Positions 16,271 to 27,100 of a stretch of 64,000 nucleotides of DNA are shown piece by piece. Within the stretch, counting starts at the first letter, position 1; each line of letters starts with the position of its first letter. Source of the stretch: ZYF759 sp046297455 (GTDB lineage Bacteria > Pseudomonadota > Alphaproteobacteria > Rhizobiales > Rhizobiaceae); the NCBI GenBank assembly GCA_046297455.1, contig JBKBIT010000005.1, forward strand, positions 114,949 to 178,948, read 5' to 3'. Under the pieces are notes generated by a model, which worked only from the letters and a program-made list of their open reading frames with translations, had not been told where the DNA came from and ran no database searches. The position numbers and the translations under genes were made by a program.

Positions 16271-18814
16271 GCGCATGCCGTGGCGGATGATTCCGAGCCA
16301 TATAGAGGGATTCGGCTGGAAGAGCGGGCGCGCGGCAGGCTTCGCGGCGCGTTGCGCTCGTCGTTGCTGCTGAGCGCTGCCGGCGCGGCGCTGTCAGCCG
16401 GGTATGTAGGCATTGCCAAAGCCGCGGAGCCCGCGATCTCCATCGGCGCATGGGGGCTGTCCATGAACGTGGTGCAGGTCATCCAGCTTGCCGTCTTCCT
16501 CGGCGTGACCGGGGCGGCGATGTTCTCCGCATTATGGTTGATCCGCGAGCGCGGCCGCACCGCAGCCGAAAATGTCGAGTTGCGAGCCCGGGTCGGCGAT
16601 CTGTCGACCTCGTTGCGGCGTTCCGAAGCCCTGCTCAATCTTCGCGATCAGCGCTTCATCGTCTGGTCGGACGAAATGCGAAAGCCCGAGCTGATGGGGG
16701 GCCTGCCCGCCAGTTCAGGGGCACCGGACGACCGTGCGAACTTCCTGGCCTTTGGCAAATGGCTGACGCCGCGTGCGGCCGCCCAGCTCGAACACGCAAT
16801 CAGCGCGCTGCGCGAGCAGGGCGAGCCCTTCGACCTCGTTCTTGAAACGCAAAAGGGTGTACTGCTTGAGGCGCAGGGCCGCTTTGCTGCCTCGCATGCC
16901 GCCGTGCGCCTCGCCTCGCTTTCAAATGCGATGCGCGAACACGCCGAACTCCGTCACGAGCATCAGCGTGTTGCTGCCGAGCATGAAAGCCTGCTGGAGC
17001 TGGCGCGGGCCGTCGACATGCCGATCTGGCTGAGAGGCCCCGATCATCGGCTTACCTGGGTGAACCCAGCCTATGCGGCGGCCGTCGAGGCGGACACACC
17101 CAATGCCGCCGTCGAACAGGACCGGCAGCTGCTGGGCACGACGGCGCGACAGGCCATTCAGCTCCAGCATCTTTCCGAACCGGTCTTTGCGCGGCGCATT
17201 TCGACCGTTGTCGGCGGCGACCGCAAGATCTTTGCCGTGACCGATGTCGCCAGCGGCGGGGGCTCGGCGGGTCTCGCCAGCGACGTAACCGAGATCGAGA
17301 CCATTTCGGCCGAATTCGAGCGTACCCTGCGCAACCACGCCGACACGCTCGACCAGCTCAACACGGCCGTCGCCATTTTCGACGAACGCGAGAAGCTGCG
17401 ATTCTTCAACCAGGCGTTCCAGAAGCTCTGGGGGCTCGACACGGTTTTCCTGGACAGCGCGCCAGAGCATGCCCTGCTTCTGGACCGACTGCGCAGCGCC
17501 GGTCAGCTTGCCGAGCAACCGGAGTGGCGCCGCTGGAAGGAGAACCTGCTGTCTGCCTATCGTGCGGTCGAGCCGCAGGAGCACTGGTGGCACCTTCCGG
17601 ACGGGCGGACGCTGCGCGTGGTCGGCAACCCCCAGCCCAAGGGCGGGGTAACGTGGGTATTCGAGAACCTGACCGAGAAGATCGACCTCGAAAGCCGCTA
17701 CAACACGGCCGTACGGGTCCAGGGCGAAACGCTCGACAATCTTGCCGAGGGTGTCGCGGTATTCGGACCGGATGGCAGGCTCCGGCTCGTCAATCCCGCA
17801 TTCTCCTCGCTGTGGCGCCTGCCGCACGGTGTTGCAGAAACCGGCACCCACATCTCCGTCATTCGAGCGGCCTGCGACGTGGTTGCCGACCGGAGTCCAT
17901 GGGGCGAACTTGTTGCCGCGGTCACGGGCTTCGACGAAGAGCGCCGCAATGGCCACGGGCAAACTGAACTCGCCGATGGCACGGTCTTGCGCTTCGCCAT
18001 AATCCATCTGCCCAACGGCCAGGTGATGACGACCTTCGTCGACATGACCGACAGCGTGAATGTCGAGCGTGCGCTGAAGGACAAGAACGAAGCGCTGGAG
18101 CGTGCCGACCAGCTCAAGAACGATTTCGTGCAGCACGTCTCCTACGAACTGCGCTCGCCACTGACCAACATTATCGGCTTCACCGAATTGCTGGCCATGC
18201 CGGAGACCGGCACGCTGAACGACCGGCAGAAGGAATATGTCGAGCATATCGGCTCATCCTCCTCGGTGCTGCTGACGATCGTCAACGATATTCTCGACCT
18301 TGCCACCGTCGATGCCGGCATCATGGAACTCGAGATCGCCGAGGTCCGCGTTGCCGACACGGTCAATGCCGCGGCCGAACTGGTGGCGGAGCGGCTGAAG
18401 GAACTCGCCATCGATCTCAGCCTCGATCTCGATGGCGCGCCCGAGACGTTCAAGGCCGACGAACACAGGGTTCGCCAGATCCTGTTCAACCTGTTGTCGA
18501 ACGCCGCCAATTACGCCCCGGAGAGGAGCACGGTCACGCTGGCCTGCCGCGCCGAGGGCAACGCCATCGACTTCGCCGTGCATGACGACGGACCGGGCAT
18601 CTCGGCCGACGTTCTGGAAACCGTCTTCCAGCGTTTCGAGCCGCGCGCCAATGGCGGTCGCAAGCGCGGCGCCGGGCTGGGTCTTTCCATCGTCAAGAGC
18701 TTCGTCGAGTTGCACGGGGGGACGGTTCGCATCGACACCGATCCCAATCGCGGCACCACTGTCACCTGCCGCTTTCCGCTCTCCCCGGAGGGCCTGCGCC
18801 AGGCCGCGGAGTAG
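16226..18814 (+). CDS. divL: DivL-type cell-cycle sensor pseudokinase
   Basis: The 862-residue protein has hydrophobic segments at about residues 42-62 and 80-105, several PAS-like regions between 250 and 610, a HisKA-like dimerisation helix pair and a HATPase_c domain (LFNLLSNAANYAP, HDDGPGIS, GAGLGLSIVKS). At the phospho-acceptor position the usual His is replaced by Tyr640 (HVSYELRSPL, codon at 18143-18145). That substitution is the hallmark of DivL, which in Caulobacter and rhizobia works with DivK and CckA to control CtrA. Position just before tsaE also fits DivL genes of this order. A near-perfect 17-base direct repeat surrounds the start. Which cue it senses is unknown. Four bases separate its stop and the tsaE start. 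Confidence 0.88.
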   Translation: MPARHLAAERDRLCRAHAVADDSEPYRGIRLEERARGRLRGALRSSLLLSAAGAALSAGYVGIAKAAEPAISIGAWGLSMNVVQVIQLAVFLGVTGAAMFSALWLIRERGRTAAENVELRARVGDLSTSLRRSEALLNLRDQRFIVWSDEMRKPELMGGLPASSGAPDDRANFLAFGKWLTPRAAAQLEHAISALREQGEPFDLVLETQKGVLLEAQGRFAASHAAVRLASLSNAMREHAELRHEHQRVAAEHESLLELARAVDMPIWLRGPDHRLTWVNPAYAAAVEADTPNAAVEQDRQLLGTTARQAIQLQHLSEPVFARRISTVVGGDRKIFAVTDVASGGGSAGLASDVTEIETISAEFERTLRNHADTLDQLNTAVAIFDEREKLRFFNQAFQKLWGLDTVFLDSAPEHALLLDRLRSAGQLAEQPEWRRWKENLLSAYRAVEPQEHWWHLPDGRTLRVVGNPQPKGGVTWVFENLTEKIDLESRYNTAVRVQGETLDNLAEGVAVFGPDGRLRLVNPAFSSLWRLPHGVAETGTHISVIRAACDVVADRSPWGELVAAVTGFDEERRNGHGQTELADGTVLRFAIIHLPNGQVMTTFVDMTDSVNVERALKDKNEALERADQLKNDFVQHVSYELRSPLTNIIGFTELLAMPETGTLNDRQKEYVEHIGSSSSVLLTIVNDILDLATVDAGIMELEIAEVRVADTVNAAAELVAERLKELAIDLSLDLDGAPETFKADEHRVRQILFNLLSNAANYAPERSTVTLACRAEGNAIDFAVHDDGPGISADVLETVFQRFEPRANGGRKRGAGLGLSIVKSFVELHGGTVRIDTDPNRGTTVTCRFPLSPEGLRQAAE

Positions 18815-18817
18815 GCC

Positions 18818-20329
18818 TTGGACGCGCATTCCTTCCAACTCGAACTCATCGGCGAGGCGGCAACCAGCCGGTTGGGCGAGGATCTGGCAGCCATGCTCGC
18901 GCCGGGCGATCTCGTCTTCCTCGAAGGCGATCTCGGCGCCGGCAAGTCGGCGCTCGCGCGCGCCATTCTCCGCGCGCTGGCCGACGACGCGGAACTCGAC
19001 GTTCCGAGCCCGACCTTCACGCTGGTCCAGCCCTACAGGACCCGGATTCCGGTCCTCCATGTCGATCTTTACCGTCTGGTGTCGCCCGACGAGGTGCAGG
19101 AACTCGGCATCGGCGAGGCGCTGGCCGATCATGCCGTCCTGGTGGAATGGCCCGAGCGCGCCGAGGGTCTGCTGGGCGAAGCGGCCCTCACCGTCGTGCT
19201 GTCGGGCTCCGGCGAAAGCCGGATGGCGTCCATCTCCGGACACCCAAAAGCGATGGCGCGGCTGCAACGTTCGCTTGCCGCGCGCGACTTTCTCGACGAG
19301 GCCGGCTGGCAGGAAGCCGCACGGCGCCATCTGACCGGGGATGCCTCGGCGCGCGCCTACGAGACGGTGCACCAGGCCGGCCGTCCCATCCGCATCCTGA
19401 TGAATGCGCCGCGCCAGCCCGACGGCCCGCCGATCCGCGACGGCAAGCCCTACAGCCAGATCGCCCATCTGGCCGAATCGGTCACGCCCTTCGTTGCCAT
19501 CGACCGGTTGCTTCGCGCGCGCGGGTTCTGCGCGCCGGAGATCGAGGCCGTCGACCTGGAAGCCGGCTTCCTGCTGATCGAGAATCTGGGCAGCGAAACC
19601 GTGCTCGACGCCGCCGGCGCGCCCATCGCCGATCGCTACGTCGCTGCCTCGCAACTTCTGGCAGCGATACACGGCAAGAGCTGGCCCCGGGAGGTGGAAG
19701 CCGCGCCGGGGATCGTCCATGCCATCCCGCCCTATGATCGATCCGCGCTGGCCATCGAGACCGAACTTCTGCTCGACTGGTACCTGCCGCATGTCCGCGG
19801 AACGGGAGCCGAGGAGCAGGAACGCAGGGATTTCTCCGAGACCTGGGATGGGATGATCGATAGTGTCCTCGCCGGTGAAACCAGCCTTGTCCTGCGCGAC
19901 TACCATTCCCCGAACCTGATCTGGAGAGGGGATCGTTCCGGGCACGAAAGAATCGGTCTGATCGACTTCCAGGACGCGCTGATCGGCCCTTCGGCCTATG
20001 ACGTCGCCTCGCTGGCGCAGGATGCGCGCGTCGACATCTCGCCGGCGCTCGAAGCGAAGATCGTCGACGCCTATCGCCAGTCCCGCATGACGCAAGGCGG
20101 TTTCGACCCCGAGCGGTTTTCGCGCGACTACGCCATCATGGCGGCACAGCGCGCCAGCAAGATCCTCGGCATCTTCGTGCGGCTGAAGCAGCGCGACGGC
20201 AAGCCCGGCTATATCCGTCATCTGCCGCGGCTTCTGGCCTATCTCGGCCGCGCGCTCGCCCATCCCGATCTTGCCCCGCTTGCTGCATGCTACCAGAGGC
20301 TCGGCATCCTGCCGGAACCAGGTTCATGA
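18818..20329 (+). CDS. tsaE: TsaE ATPase fused to an AmgK-like sugar kinase
   Basis: The 503-residue product joins two proteins. Residues 1-155 are TsaE, the ATPase of the t6A tRNA modification complex, with P-loop EGDLGAGKSALARAIL and PSPTFTLVQPY. The rest is a phosphotransferase of the APH/choline-kinase fold, with LRDYHSPNLIW (catalytic Asp and Asn) and LIDFQDALIGPSAYDVASLAQD (metal site). The next gene is a MurU-like nucleotidyltransferase, so the kinase half is best read as AmgK, which phosphorylates N-acetylmuramate at C1 in cell-wall recycling. TTG is used as start, four bases after the divL stop. The fusion is known in rhizobia; substrate of the kinase half is inferred from its neighbour. 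Confidence 0.88.
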   Translation: MDAHSFQLELIGEAATSRLGEDLAAMLAPGDLVFLEGDLGAGKSALARAILRALADDAELDVPSPTFTLVQPYRTRIPVLHVDLYRLVSPDEVQELGIGEALADHAVLVEWPERAEGLLGEAALTVVLSGSGESRMASISGHPKAMARLQRSLAARDFLDEAGWQEAARRHLTGDASARAYETVHQAGRPIRILMNAPRQPDGPPIRDGKPYSQIAHLAESVTPFVAIDRLLRARGFCAPEIEAVDLEAGFLLIENLGSETVLDAAGAPIADRYVAASQLLAAIHGKSWPREVEAAPGIVHAIPPYDRSALAIETELLLDWYLPHVRGTGAEEQERRDFSETWDGMIDSVLAGETSLVLRDYHSPNLIWRGDRSGHERIGLIDFQDALIGPSAYDVASLAQDARVDISPALEAKIVDAYRQSRMTQGGFDPERFSRDYAIMAAQRASKILGIFVRLKQRDGKPGYIRHLPRLLAYLGRALAHPDLAPLAACYQRLGILPEPGS

Positions 20330-21051
20330 CCGGGCACGTGCCCGCGCGCGCGATCGTGCTTGCCGCCGGTCTCGGCACCCGCATGCGCCCGATCACCGAC
20401 ACCATGCCGAAACCGCTGGTGAAGATCGGCGGCAGGGCGATGATCGACCGCGCGCTGGATGCGCTGAAGGCGGCAGGCGTCGAAAGGACCGTCATCAACG
20501 TGCATCATTTTGCCGACATGATGATCGGTCACCTCGCGCAGTGGGGCGACTTCGTCACCGTTTCGGACGAGCGTGACCGCCTGCTCGATTCAGCCGGCGG
20601 CATCGTCAAGGCGCTGCCCCTGCTCGGGGCAGAGCCGTTCCTGCTCCTCAATGCCGACAGTTTCTGGTTCGATGGTCCGGAACCCGAACTCGAACGGCTT
20701 GCCCTTGCGTGGGATGGCGCGGAGATGGATATTCTCCTGATGCTTTCTCCGCTCGAATCGGCGACCGGCCACAACGGCAAGTCCGATTTCACACTGGACG
20801 ATGCCGGCCAGCTGACACGGGCGGCCGACAGATCGACCGGTATGGTCTATGCCGGCGCCGCTATCCTGCATCCGCGCATCTTCGCTGGCGCCGCGGGAGA
20901 GCCGCACTCGCTCAACCTCTATTTCGACCGCGCCATCGCCGCTGGCCGGCTCTTCGGCGTCGAGATGAAGGGTCACTGGTTCACCGTCGGCACGTCTCAG
21001 GCGATCGACGAAGCCGAGACGGTCCTTAGCCGGCTAGAGGCCGGCGGCTGA
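20326..21051 (+). CDS. murU: MurU-like sugar-1-phosphate nucleotidyltransferase
   Basis: This 241-residue nucleotidyltransferase has the signature LAAGLGTRMRPITDTMPKPLVKIGGRAMIDRAL and the catalytic-metal segments LLLNADSFW and GHWFTVGTSQAI. Such single-domain enzymes are common among mannose-1-phosphate guanylyltransferases; adjacency to an AmgK-like kinase makes MurU, which converts MurNAc-1-phosphate to UDP-MurNAc, the best reading. That route bypasses de novo synthesis and the target of fosfomycin. The start at 20326 overlaps the preceding stop (ATGA), and the stop overlaps the addB start by one base, so translation is likely coupled. A mannose-1-phosphate activity cannot be excluded. Confidence 0.82.
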   Translation: MTGHVPARAIVLAAGLGTRMRPITDTMPKPLVKIGGRAMIDRALDALKAAGVERTVINVHHFADMMIGHLAQWGDFVTVSDERDRLLDSAGGIVKALPLLGAEPFLLLNADSFWFDGPEPELERLALAWDGAEMDILLMLSPLESATGHNGKSDFTLDDAGQLTRAADRSTGMVYAGAAILHPRIFAGAAGEPHSLNLYFDRAIAAGRLFGVEMKGHWFTVGTSQAIDEAETVLSRLEAGG

Positions 21052-24000
21052 TGGCTGCTCTGCCGCGCGTGCTGTCGATCCCGGCCGGCGCCGCATTCCT
21101 GCCAACGCTGGCCGATGCGCTGCTTTCCGGCGAACTTGTTCCCGGCTTTGCGCCCGGCGACGACCCGCTTGCCCTTGCCGACGTCACCATCTACCTGCCG
21201 ACGCGGCGCGCGGCGCGCGAATTGCGCTCCGTCTTCGTCGACAGGCTCGGCGGCCGCGCCGCGATCCTGCCCACCGTCCGCCCTCTTGGCGAGGTCGACG
21301 AGGATGCCGACTTCTTTGACGAGACAGGCAGCGGGGAATTCGTCCTGCCGCCAGCGATCGAGCGCATCGAACGGGTGCTGCTTTTGGCACCGCTGGTGCA
21401 GGCCTGGAAACGGCGCCTGCCCGCCCATGTCGCGGCGATGGTGGAGGAGGAGATCGTGGTGCCGGCCTCGGCCGCCGACGCGGTCTGGCTGGCGCGCGAC
21501 CTGGCAGACCTCATCGACGAGATCGAGACCGAAGGTGCCGACTGGAACGCGCTTTCCGGGCTCGTGCCTGACGAACTGGCCGGATGGTGGCAGGTCACGC
21601 TCGAATTCCTGGAGATCGTGCGTCGGCAATGGCCGCAATATCTGGAACATAACGGGCTGACGAACCCCGCCGCCCACCGCAATCGCACGCTCGCCGCCGA
21701 GGCTGGTCGGCTGAAATCGGCGCCGCCGGCCGGGCCTGTCATTGCTGCCGGCTCCACCGGTACAATCCCCGCCACGGCCGAACTGCTCGGCGTCATCTCC
21801 CGCCTGCCGATGGGCGCCGTGGTGCTGCCCGGCCTCGATCCCGACATCGACCAGGCGAGCTGGGATACGATCGGCCGCGCCGATCTGTCGCTTTCCTCCT
21901 TTGGCCATCCACAGACGGCGCTGAAGAAGCTCATCGCACGGCTTGGCGTGGAGCGTGACGAAATCAAGCATCTGGGAACACGCGAAACAGCGATGGCCGC
22001 CCGCGCCGTGCTGGTCTCCGAGGCGTTGCGGCCGGCCGAGACCACCGACGCCTGGCCCGGCTCGCGAGAGGCCCGAGAAGCCGCCCTCCGCGATGGCGCG
22101 CTCGATGGCGTGTCCCTCGTCGAAGCCGCGAACGAGCGCGAGGAGGCAGTTGCCATCGCCGTCACCTTGCGGCTTGCCGTCGAGAGAGAGGGCCAGACAG
22201 CCGCGCTGGTCACCGGCGACCGCGATCTTGCCCGCCGGGTGTCAGCCGAACTGGAGCGTTTCGGCATCCGCGCGGACGATTCAGGCGGCCTGCCGCTCGC
22301 CTCCACGCCTCCCGCCATGCTGGCCGGCTTCGCGCTGGAGGCAGCCTTGCGGCCGGGCGATCCGCTCGCCCTGCACGCGCTGATCGGTCATCCGCTGGTC
22401 GGCCTCGGCCTGCCGAGGCCGCTGGTGCGCCGCGCCGCGGAGACGGTGGAACTTGTCGCCCTGCGGGGCGGCACGGGACGGCCCGACATCGCCGCCCTCG
22501 CGCAGGATTTCGACAAGCGGCTCGCGGCCATCGACGCTTCCCATCGAAAGCCGTTCTGGCGCCAGCGCCTCGACGGGGCACGGCTCGAGGAGGCCCGCGC
22601 CATGCTGGATGCGCTCGATACCGCCATCGCGCCGCTGGTCGCGCTGCGCCGGACTGGTGCCACGACCGTTGCCGAGGCGACACGGGCCACCGTCGAGACG
22701 ATCGAGAACCTGGCGCGCGGCGAGGATGGCGGGCTTGCCCATCTCTATGGCGGCGAGGCGGGAAACCAGATTGCCGGGCTTTTGCGCGAGATCGTCGCCA
22801 GCGACGCAACGCTCTCGTTTCCGCCCGCCGACTGGCCGAAAGTGCTGGCTGCGCTGATTGCCGGCTCCATGGTCAAGCCGGCACCAGGCGGCGACGGCCG
22901 TATCTTCATCTGGGGTGCACTTGAAGCCCGGTTGCAGAGCATCGATACGCTGGTGCTGGGCGGGCTCAACGAGGGCAGCTGGCCGCGCCGCGCCGAATCC
23001 GATCGCTTCATGTCGCGCATGATGAAAAGCGGGCTGTCGCTGGAGCCGCCGGAGCGGCGGATCGGCCAGGCCGCGCATGACTTCCAGATGGCCATGGGGG
23101 CGCCGCAAGTGGTGCTGACGCGGGCAACGCGTGCCGGCGATGCCCCGGCGGTCGCCTCGCGCTGGGTCCAGCGGTTGCTTGCCTGCGCCGACGGCGACGC
23201 AGCCAATTCCATGAAGCGGCGTGGCGACGATCTCCTGTTTTGGGCGCGGGAACTGGACCAGCGTCCCGACGAACCCTTCGTGCCGCGGCCGAATCCCACA
23301 CCCGCTGTGGAAATGCGTCCGAAGGACTTCTCCGTCACCGAGATCGAGACCTTGCGGCGCGACCCTTACGCCGTCTACGCCCGCCGCATCCTGCGGCTGG
23401 AGCCGCTGGAGCCGCTTCTGCGCGATCCAGGCGCTGCCGAGCGAGGCTCGCTCTTTCACGACATCATCCACGCTTTCTCGATGGCGGGTATCGATCCCGC
23501 CGCCCCCGATGCCACCGAGCACCTGCTCGACATCGGCCGAAAACTGTTCGACGAGGCCGCACTTCCTCCCGACATCGATGCCGTCTGGTGGCCGCGCTTT
23601 GCCCAGATGGCGGCAAACCTGATTGTCTGGGACAGCGGCCGCCCGCACGGCGTCACCGGCCGCCATGCCGAGCTTTCGGCCACGCGGACCCAGGTGGGGG
23701 CGACTGGCGCCACACTGCGCGGCCGCGCCGACCGCATCGATACGCGGCCAGGCGGCATGGCCGACATTCTGGACTTCAAGACTGGGTCTTCGCCATCCAA
23801 GGCGCAGGCCCACACGCTTCTGTCGCCACAGCTGGCGCTGGAAGGTGCGCTTCTGATGCGTGGAGCCTTTGCCGGCCTCGGACGATGCACGCCATCCGAA
23901 CTCGCCTATGTGCGGCTGAAAGCCAATGGCGAGGTCTTCGAGGAATCGATCCTTGAATATAACCGTCAGCCCAAATCGGCGGTACAGCTCTCGGACGAGG

Positions 24001-24170
24001 CATGGGAGAAGCTGGAGCGCCTGTTGGCGCACTATAATTCGCCGTCGACCGGTTATCTGTCGCGGGCGCTGCCTTTCCGGGCCGAGGACACGAGCGGCCA
24101 CTACGATCATCTCGCCCGCGTGCGCGAATGGTCGGCCGGTGTAGATGGCGAAGCCGGAGAGGTCGAATGA
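21051..24170 (+). CDS. addB: AddB subunit of the AddAB helicase-nuclease
   Basis: AddB pairs with AddA to resect double-strand breaks for RecA loading, the alphaproteobacterial counterpart of RecBCD. The 1039-residue product has an inactivated helicase-like N-terminal half and a C-terminal PD-(D/E)XK nuclease domain with RGSLFHDIIHAFS and ADILDFKTGS. I see no P-loop of the GxxGxGK(T/S) type near the N terminus, and no four-cysteine iron-sulphur set, both of which occur in the Bacillus protein; this fits the alphaproteobacterial AddB subtype. The gene overlaps murU by one base and addA by four bases, so all are surely one operon. Confidence 0.93.
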   Translation: MAALPRVLSIPAGAAFLPTLADALLSGELVPGFAPGDDPLALADVTIYLPTRRAARELRSVFVDRLGGRAAILPTVRPLGEVDEDADFFDETGSGEFVLPPAIERIERVLLLAPLVQAWKRRLPAHVAAMVEEEIVVPASAADAVWLARDLADLIDEIETEGADWNALSGLVPDELAGWWQVTLEFLEIVRRQWPQYLEHNGLTNPAAHRNRTLAAEAGRLKSAPPAGPVIAAGSTGTIPATAELLGVISRLPMGAVVLPGLDPDIDQASWDTIGRADLSLSSFGHPQTALKKLIARLGVERDEIKHLGTRETAMAARAVLVSEALRPAETTDAWPGSREAREAALRDGALDGVSLVEAANEREEAVAIAVTLRLAVEREGQTAALVTGDRDLARRVSAELERFGIRADDSGGLPLASTPPAMLAGFALEAALRPGDPLALHALIGHPLVGLGLPRPLVRRAAETVELVALRGGTGRPDIAALAQDFDKRLAAIDASHRKPFWRQRLDGARLEEARAMLDALDTAIAPLVALRRTGATTVAEATRATVETIENLARGEDGGLAHLYGGEAGNQIAGLLREIVASDATLSFPPADWPKVLAALIAGSMVKPAPGGDGRIFIWGALEARLQSIDTLVLGGLNEGSWPRRAESDRFMSRMMKSGLSLEPPERRIGQAAHDFQMAMGAPQVVLTRATRAGDAPAVASRWVQRLLACADGDAANSMKRRGDDLLFWARELDQRPDEPFVPRPNPTPAVEMRPKDFSVTEIETLRRDPYAVYARRILRLEPLEPLLRDPGAAERGSLFHDIIHAFSMAGIDPAAPDATEHLLDIGRKLFDEAALPPDIDAVWWPRFAQMAANLIVWDSGRPHGVTGRHAELSATRTQVGATGATLRGRADRIDTRPGGMADILDFKTGSSPSKAQAHTLLSPQLALEGALLMRGAFAGLGRCTPSELAYVRLKANGEVFEESILEYNRQPKSAVQLSDEAWEKLERLLAHYNSPSTGYLSRALPFRAEDTSGHYDHLARVREWSAGVDGEAGEVE

Positions 24171-27100
24171 GCCGCCACCTCGTCATTCCCGAGGATACGC
24201 TGGCGCGCCAGCGACTGGCATCCGATCCGTCGCTGTCGGCCTGGGTCTCGGCCAATGCCGGATCGGGCAAGACCCATGTGCTGTCACAACGCGTGATCCG
24301 GCTCCTGCTCGCCGGCACCGAACCCTCGCGCATCCTGTGCCTGACCTATACCCGCGCTGCCGCCGCCAACATGGCGCGCCGCGTTTTCGATACGCTCGCC
24401 GGCTGGACCCGGCTGGACGATGCCAAACTTTCCGCCGAAATCGTGAAACTCGGCGAGCCGGCACCGAAACCGGCCACGATGCGCGAGGCGCGGCGCCTCT
24501 TCGCACGGGCGCTGGAAACGCCGGGCGGGCTCAAGATCCAGACCATCCACGCCTTCTGCGAGGCGGTACTGCATCAGTTCCCGCTGGAAGCCAACATTGC
24601 CGGGCATTTCGAAATGCTCGACGCGCAGATGGAGGCCGCGCTGCTGGCCGAGGCACGGCGCGAGATGATTGCCGGCACCACCGACCCCGATCAGCCCGGC
24701 CTTGCCGATGCCTTCGCTACCGTCCTCAGGCTGGGTGGCGAGAGCGGGCTGGAAGCGCTGCTGGGCGAGATCGTCTCGTGTCGAAACGGGCTTGCCCGAT
24801 ACATCACAAAGATCGGAACGGGTCCGGAAGGATATATAGAACTACTGGCTGAATTCGGGCTAGACGAGAATGAGACCATCGACGCCATCCTCGCCACCTG
24901 CTGGCCGGATCCCTTCTTCGACCGCGGCACGGCACAGGGCATTGCGGCCGCGGCGGCTTCTGCCGGTAAGAAGAACGCGGGAGACTTTGCCGACCGCCTG
25001 ATACCGGTCTTTGCGACCAATGAGGCCGAAACCATGCTCGGCCTGCTGCGCGAGGCCTTCCTGACCCGAAAGGAAGGCCAGTGGCAGCCGCGCGCGGCGA
25101 AGACCATCGCTGCCAAGGGCGTCGCCGAACATTTTGCCGGCATGGCCGAGGCCTTCGACGAGTGTGCAGTCCGCATTGCCGAGGCCGTCGACCGTATCGC
25201 GCTTTTGCGGATGCTGCAGGCCACTCATGCCGCCCTGGTGCTGGCAGATCGACTGATCGGCATATACGAGCGCCTGAAAAGCGCGCGCGGCTATCTGGAT
25301 TTCAACGATCTGATCGTGCGCACCGTCAATCTGCTTGCCCGCGGCGGGGCAAGCGCCTGGGTGCAGTACAAGCTGGACAAGGGGATCGACCATATCTTGC
25401 TCGACGAAGCGCAGGATACCAGCCCCGAGCAATGGGCTGTCGTAAGGGCGCTGGCCGAAGATTTCTTTGCCGGCAAAACTGCGCGGGAAAATGTCGAGCG
25501 CACTGTCTTCGCAGTTGGCGACGAAAAGCAGTCGATATACTCGTTCCAGGGTGCCGACCCCGAATCTTTCGCGCATAGTGGCTACGAATTCCAGCAACGC
25601 GTCGCCGGGTCCGGAGCACGTTTCGAGAAGGTGCGCCTCCTGCATTCGTTCCGCTCGGTCGCCGATGTGCTGTCAGCCGTCGACATAACATTTGCCGGCG
25701 AAGAGGTGCGACGCGGCCTGACGCGCGACCGCGAGGATCTGGAGCACAAGGCGGTGCGCGACGCGGCCCCTGGCCATGTCGAACTCTGGCCGTCCATGGG
25801 CGCGGCCAGCGTCGAGGAGCCGGAGGACTGGACGGAACCGATCGACCATACCTCCGCGCCCGCCGTGCTCCTGGCCGGCCGCATCGCACGCACCGTCAAG
25901 GGCTGGATCGACAGCGGCAACCTCATTGAAGGCCAGGGGCGCCCCGTCGGGCCGGGCGACGTGCTGATCCTGGTGCGCAAGCGCGACAGCTTCGTCCATG
26001 CGCTATCCCGCGAGCTGAAAAACCTTCACGTGCCGGTGGCCGGCACCGACAGGCTGGCGCTTGCCGAGCATATCGCCGTGCAGGATCTGATGGCGATCGG
26101 TCGCGTCATCATCCAGCAGGACGACGATCTGTCACTCGCCGCTCTCCTGAAAAGCCCGGTCTTCGGCATACCTGAAGAGGAACTGCTGTATCTGGCCGGC
26201 GGGCGGCCCGAGGGGCAGTCGCTATGGTCGCGACTGATAGACCTGTCCAAAGGCGGCGGTGCCTGGAAGCAAGCAGCCGACAGGCTGTCGGCCTGGCGCG
26301 ATGAAGCCGGCTATGTATCACCCTTTGATTTCTATGCCCGCATTCTCGGCCGCGACGGCATGCGGGCGAGGATGATCGCCCGGCTCGGCATCGAGGCGGG
26401 CGACGTTGTCGACGAATTCCTGAATTTCTGTCTCGCCAGCGAGAAGGCCGGCATTCTGGGTCTCGAAGCGCTGATCGGCATGCTGGAGACCGGCGGTCCC
26501 GAGATCAAGCGCGAGCTCGACCAGGCGCGTGGCGAGGTGCGCATCATGACCACCCACGCCGCCAAGGGCCTGGAGGCACCGATCGTGTTCCTGGTGGACA
26601 GCGGGGGCGCGCCCTTCCATGACAGCCATCTGCCGCGCCTCGTGCCGTTCGCGCCGCGCGGCGGCGGGCCGACCGGCTATCTGTGGCGTGCCACCAGCGA
26701 AACCGCCAACGCGCATTCCCGCCGCATCGCTCTGGAACTGCGCCAGAAGGCGGAAGAAGAGTATCGCCGCCTGCTCTATGTCGGCATGACGCGGGCCGAG
26801 GACCGGCTGATCCTGTGCGGCTATCACGGCAAGCGCACCCCTTCGGACATGACATGGCATGCCATCGTCTCACGGGCGCTTACCGCCTCCCATCACTGCC
26901 AGGAGCTTGAGGACGCTCTGACGGGTGAGCCAATCCACCGCTACCGGATTTCCGACACCGGGCCGGTCGAGGCCGCGAAAGCCGAGCCCGAAAAACCGCC
27001 TCCCGCGCCGATGCCGAAAGCGCTGCACCGCCCGCTGCGGCCAGCACCGGCCGTGCCGCGCCCGCTCGCCCCCTCCGGTGTCGGGCTCGTCATCGATCCG

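Noticed and set aside
14590..16638. 682-codon frame antisense to ahcY
   Set aside because: It covers a highly conserved gene in the opposite strand, has no start signal and a low-complexity Arg-rich composition; it follows from GC-rich third positions.
18254..20263. 669-codon frame antisense to divL and tsaE
   Set aside because: Spans two sure genes and shows no recognisable domain.
22281..24110. 609-codon frame antisense to addB
   Set aside because: Shadow of the GC-rich addB codons; no family pattern.
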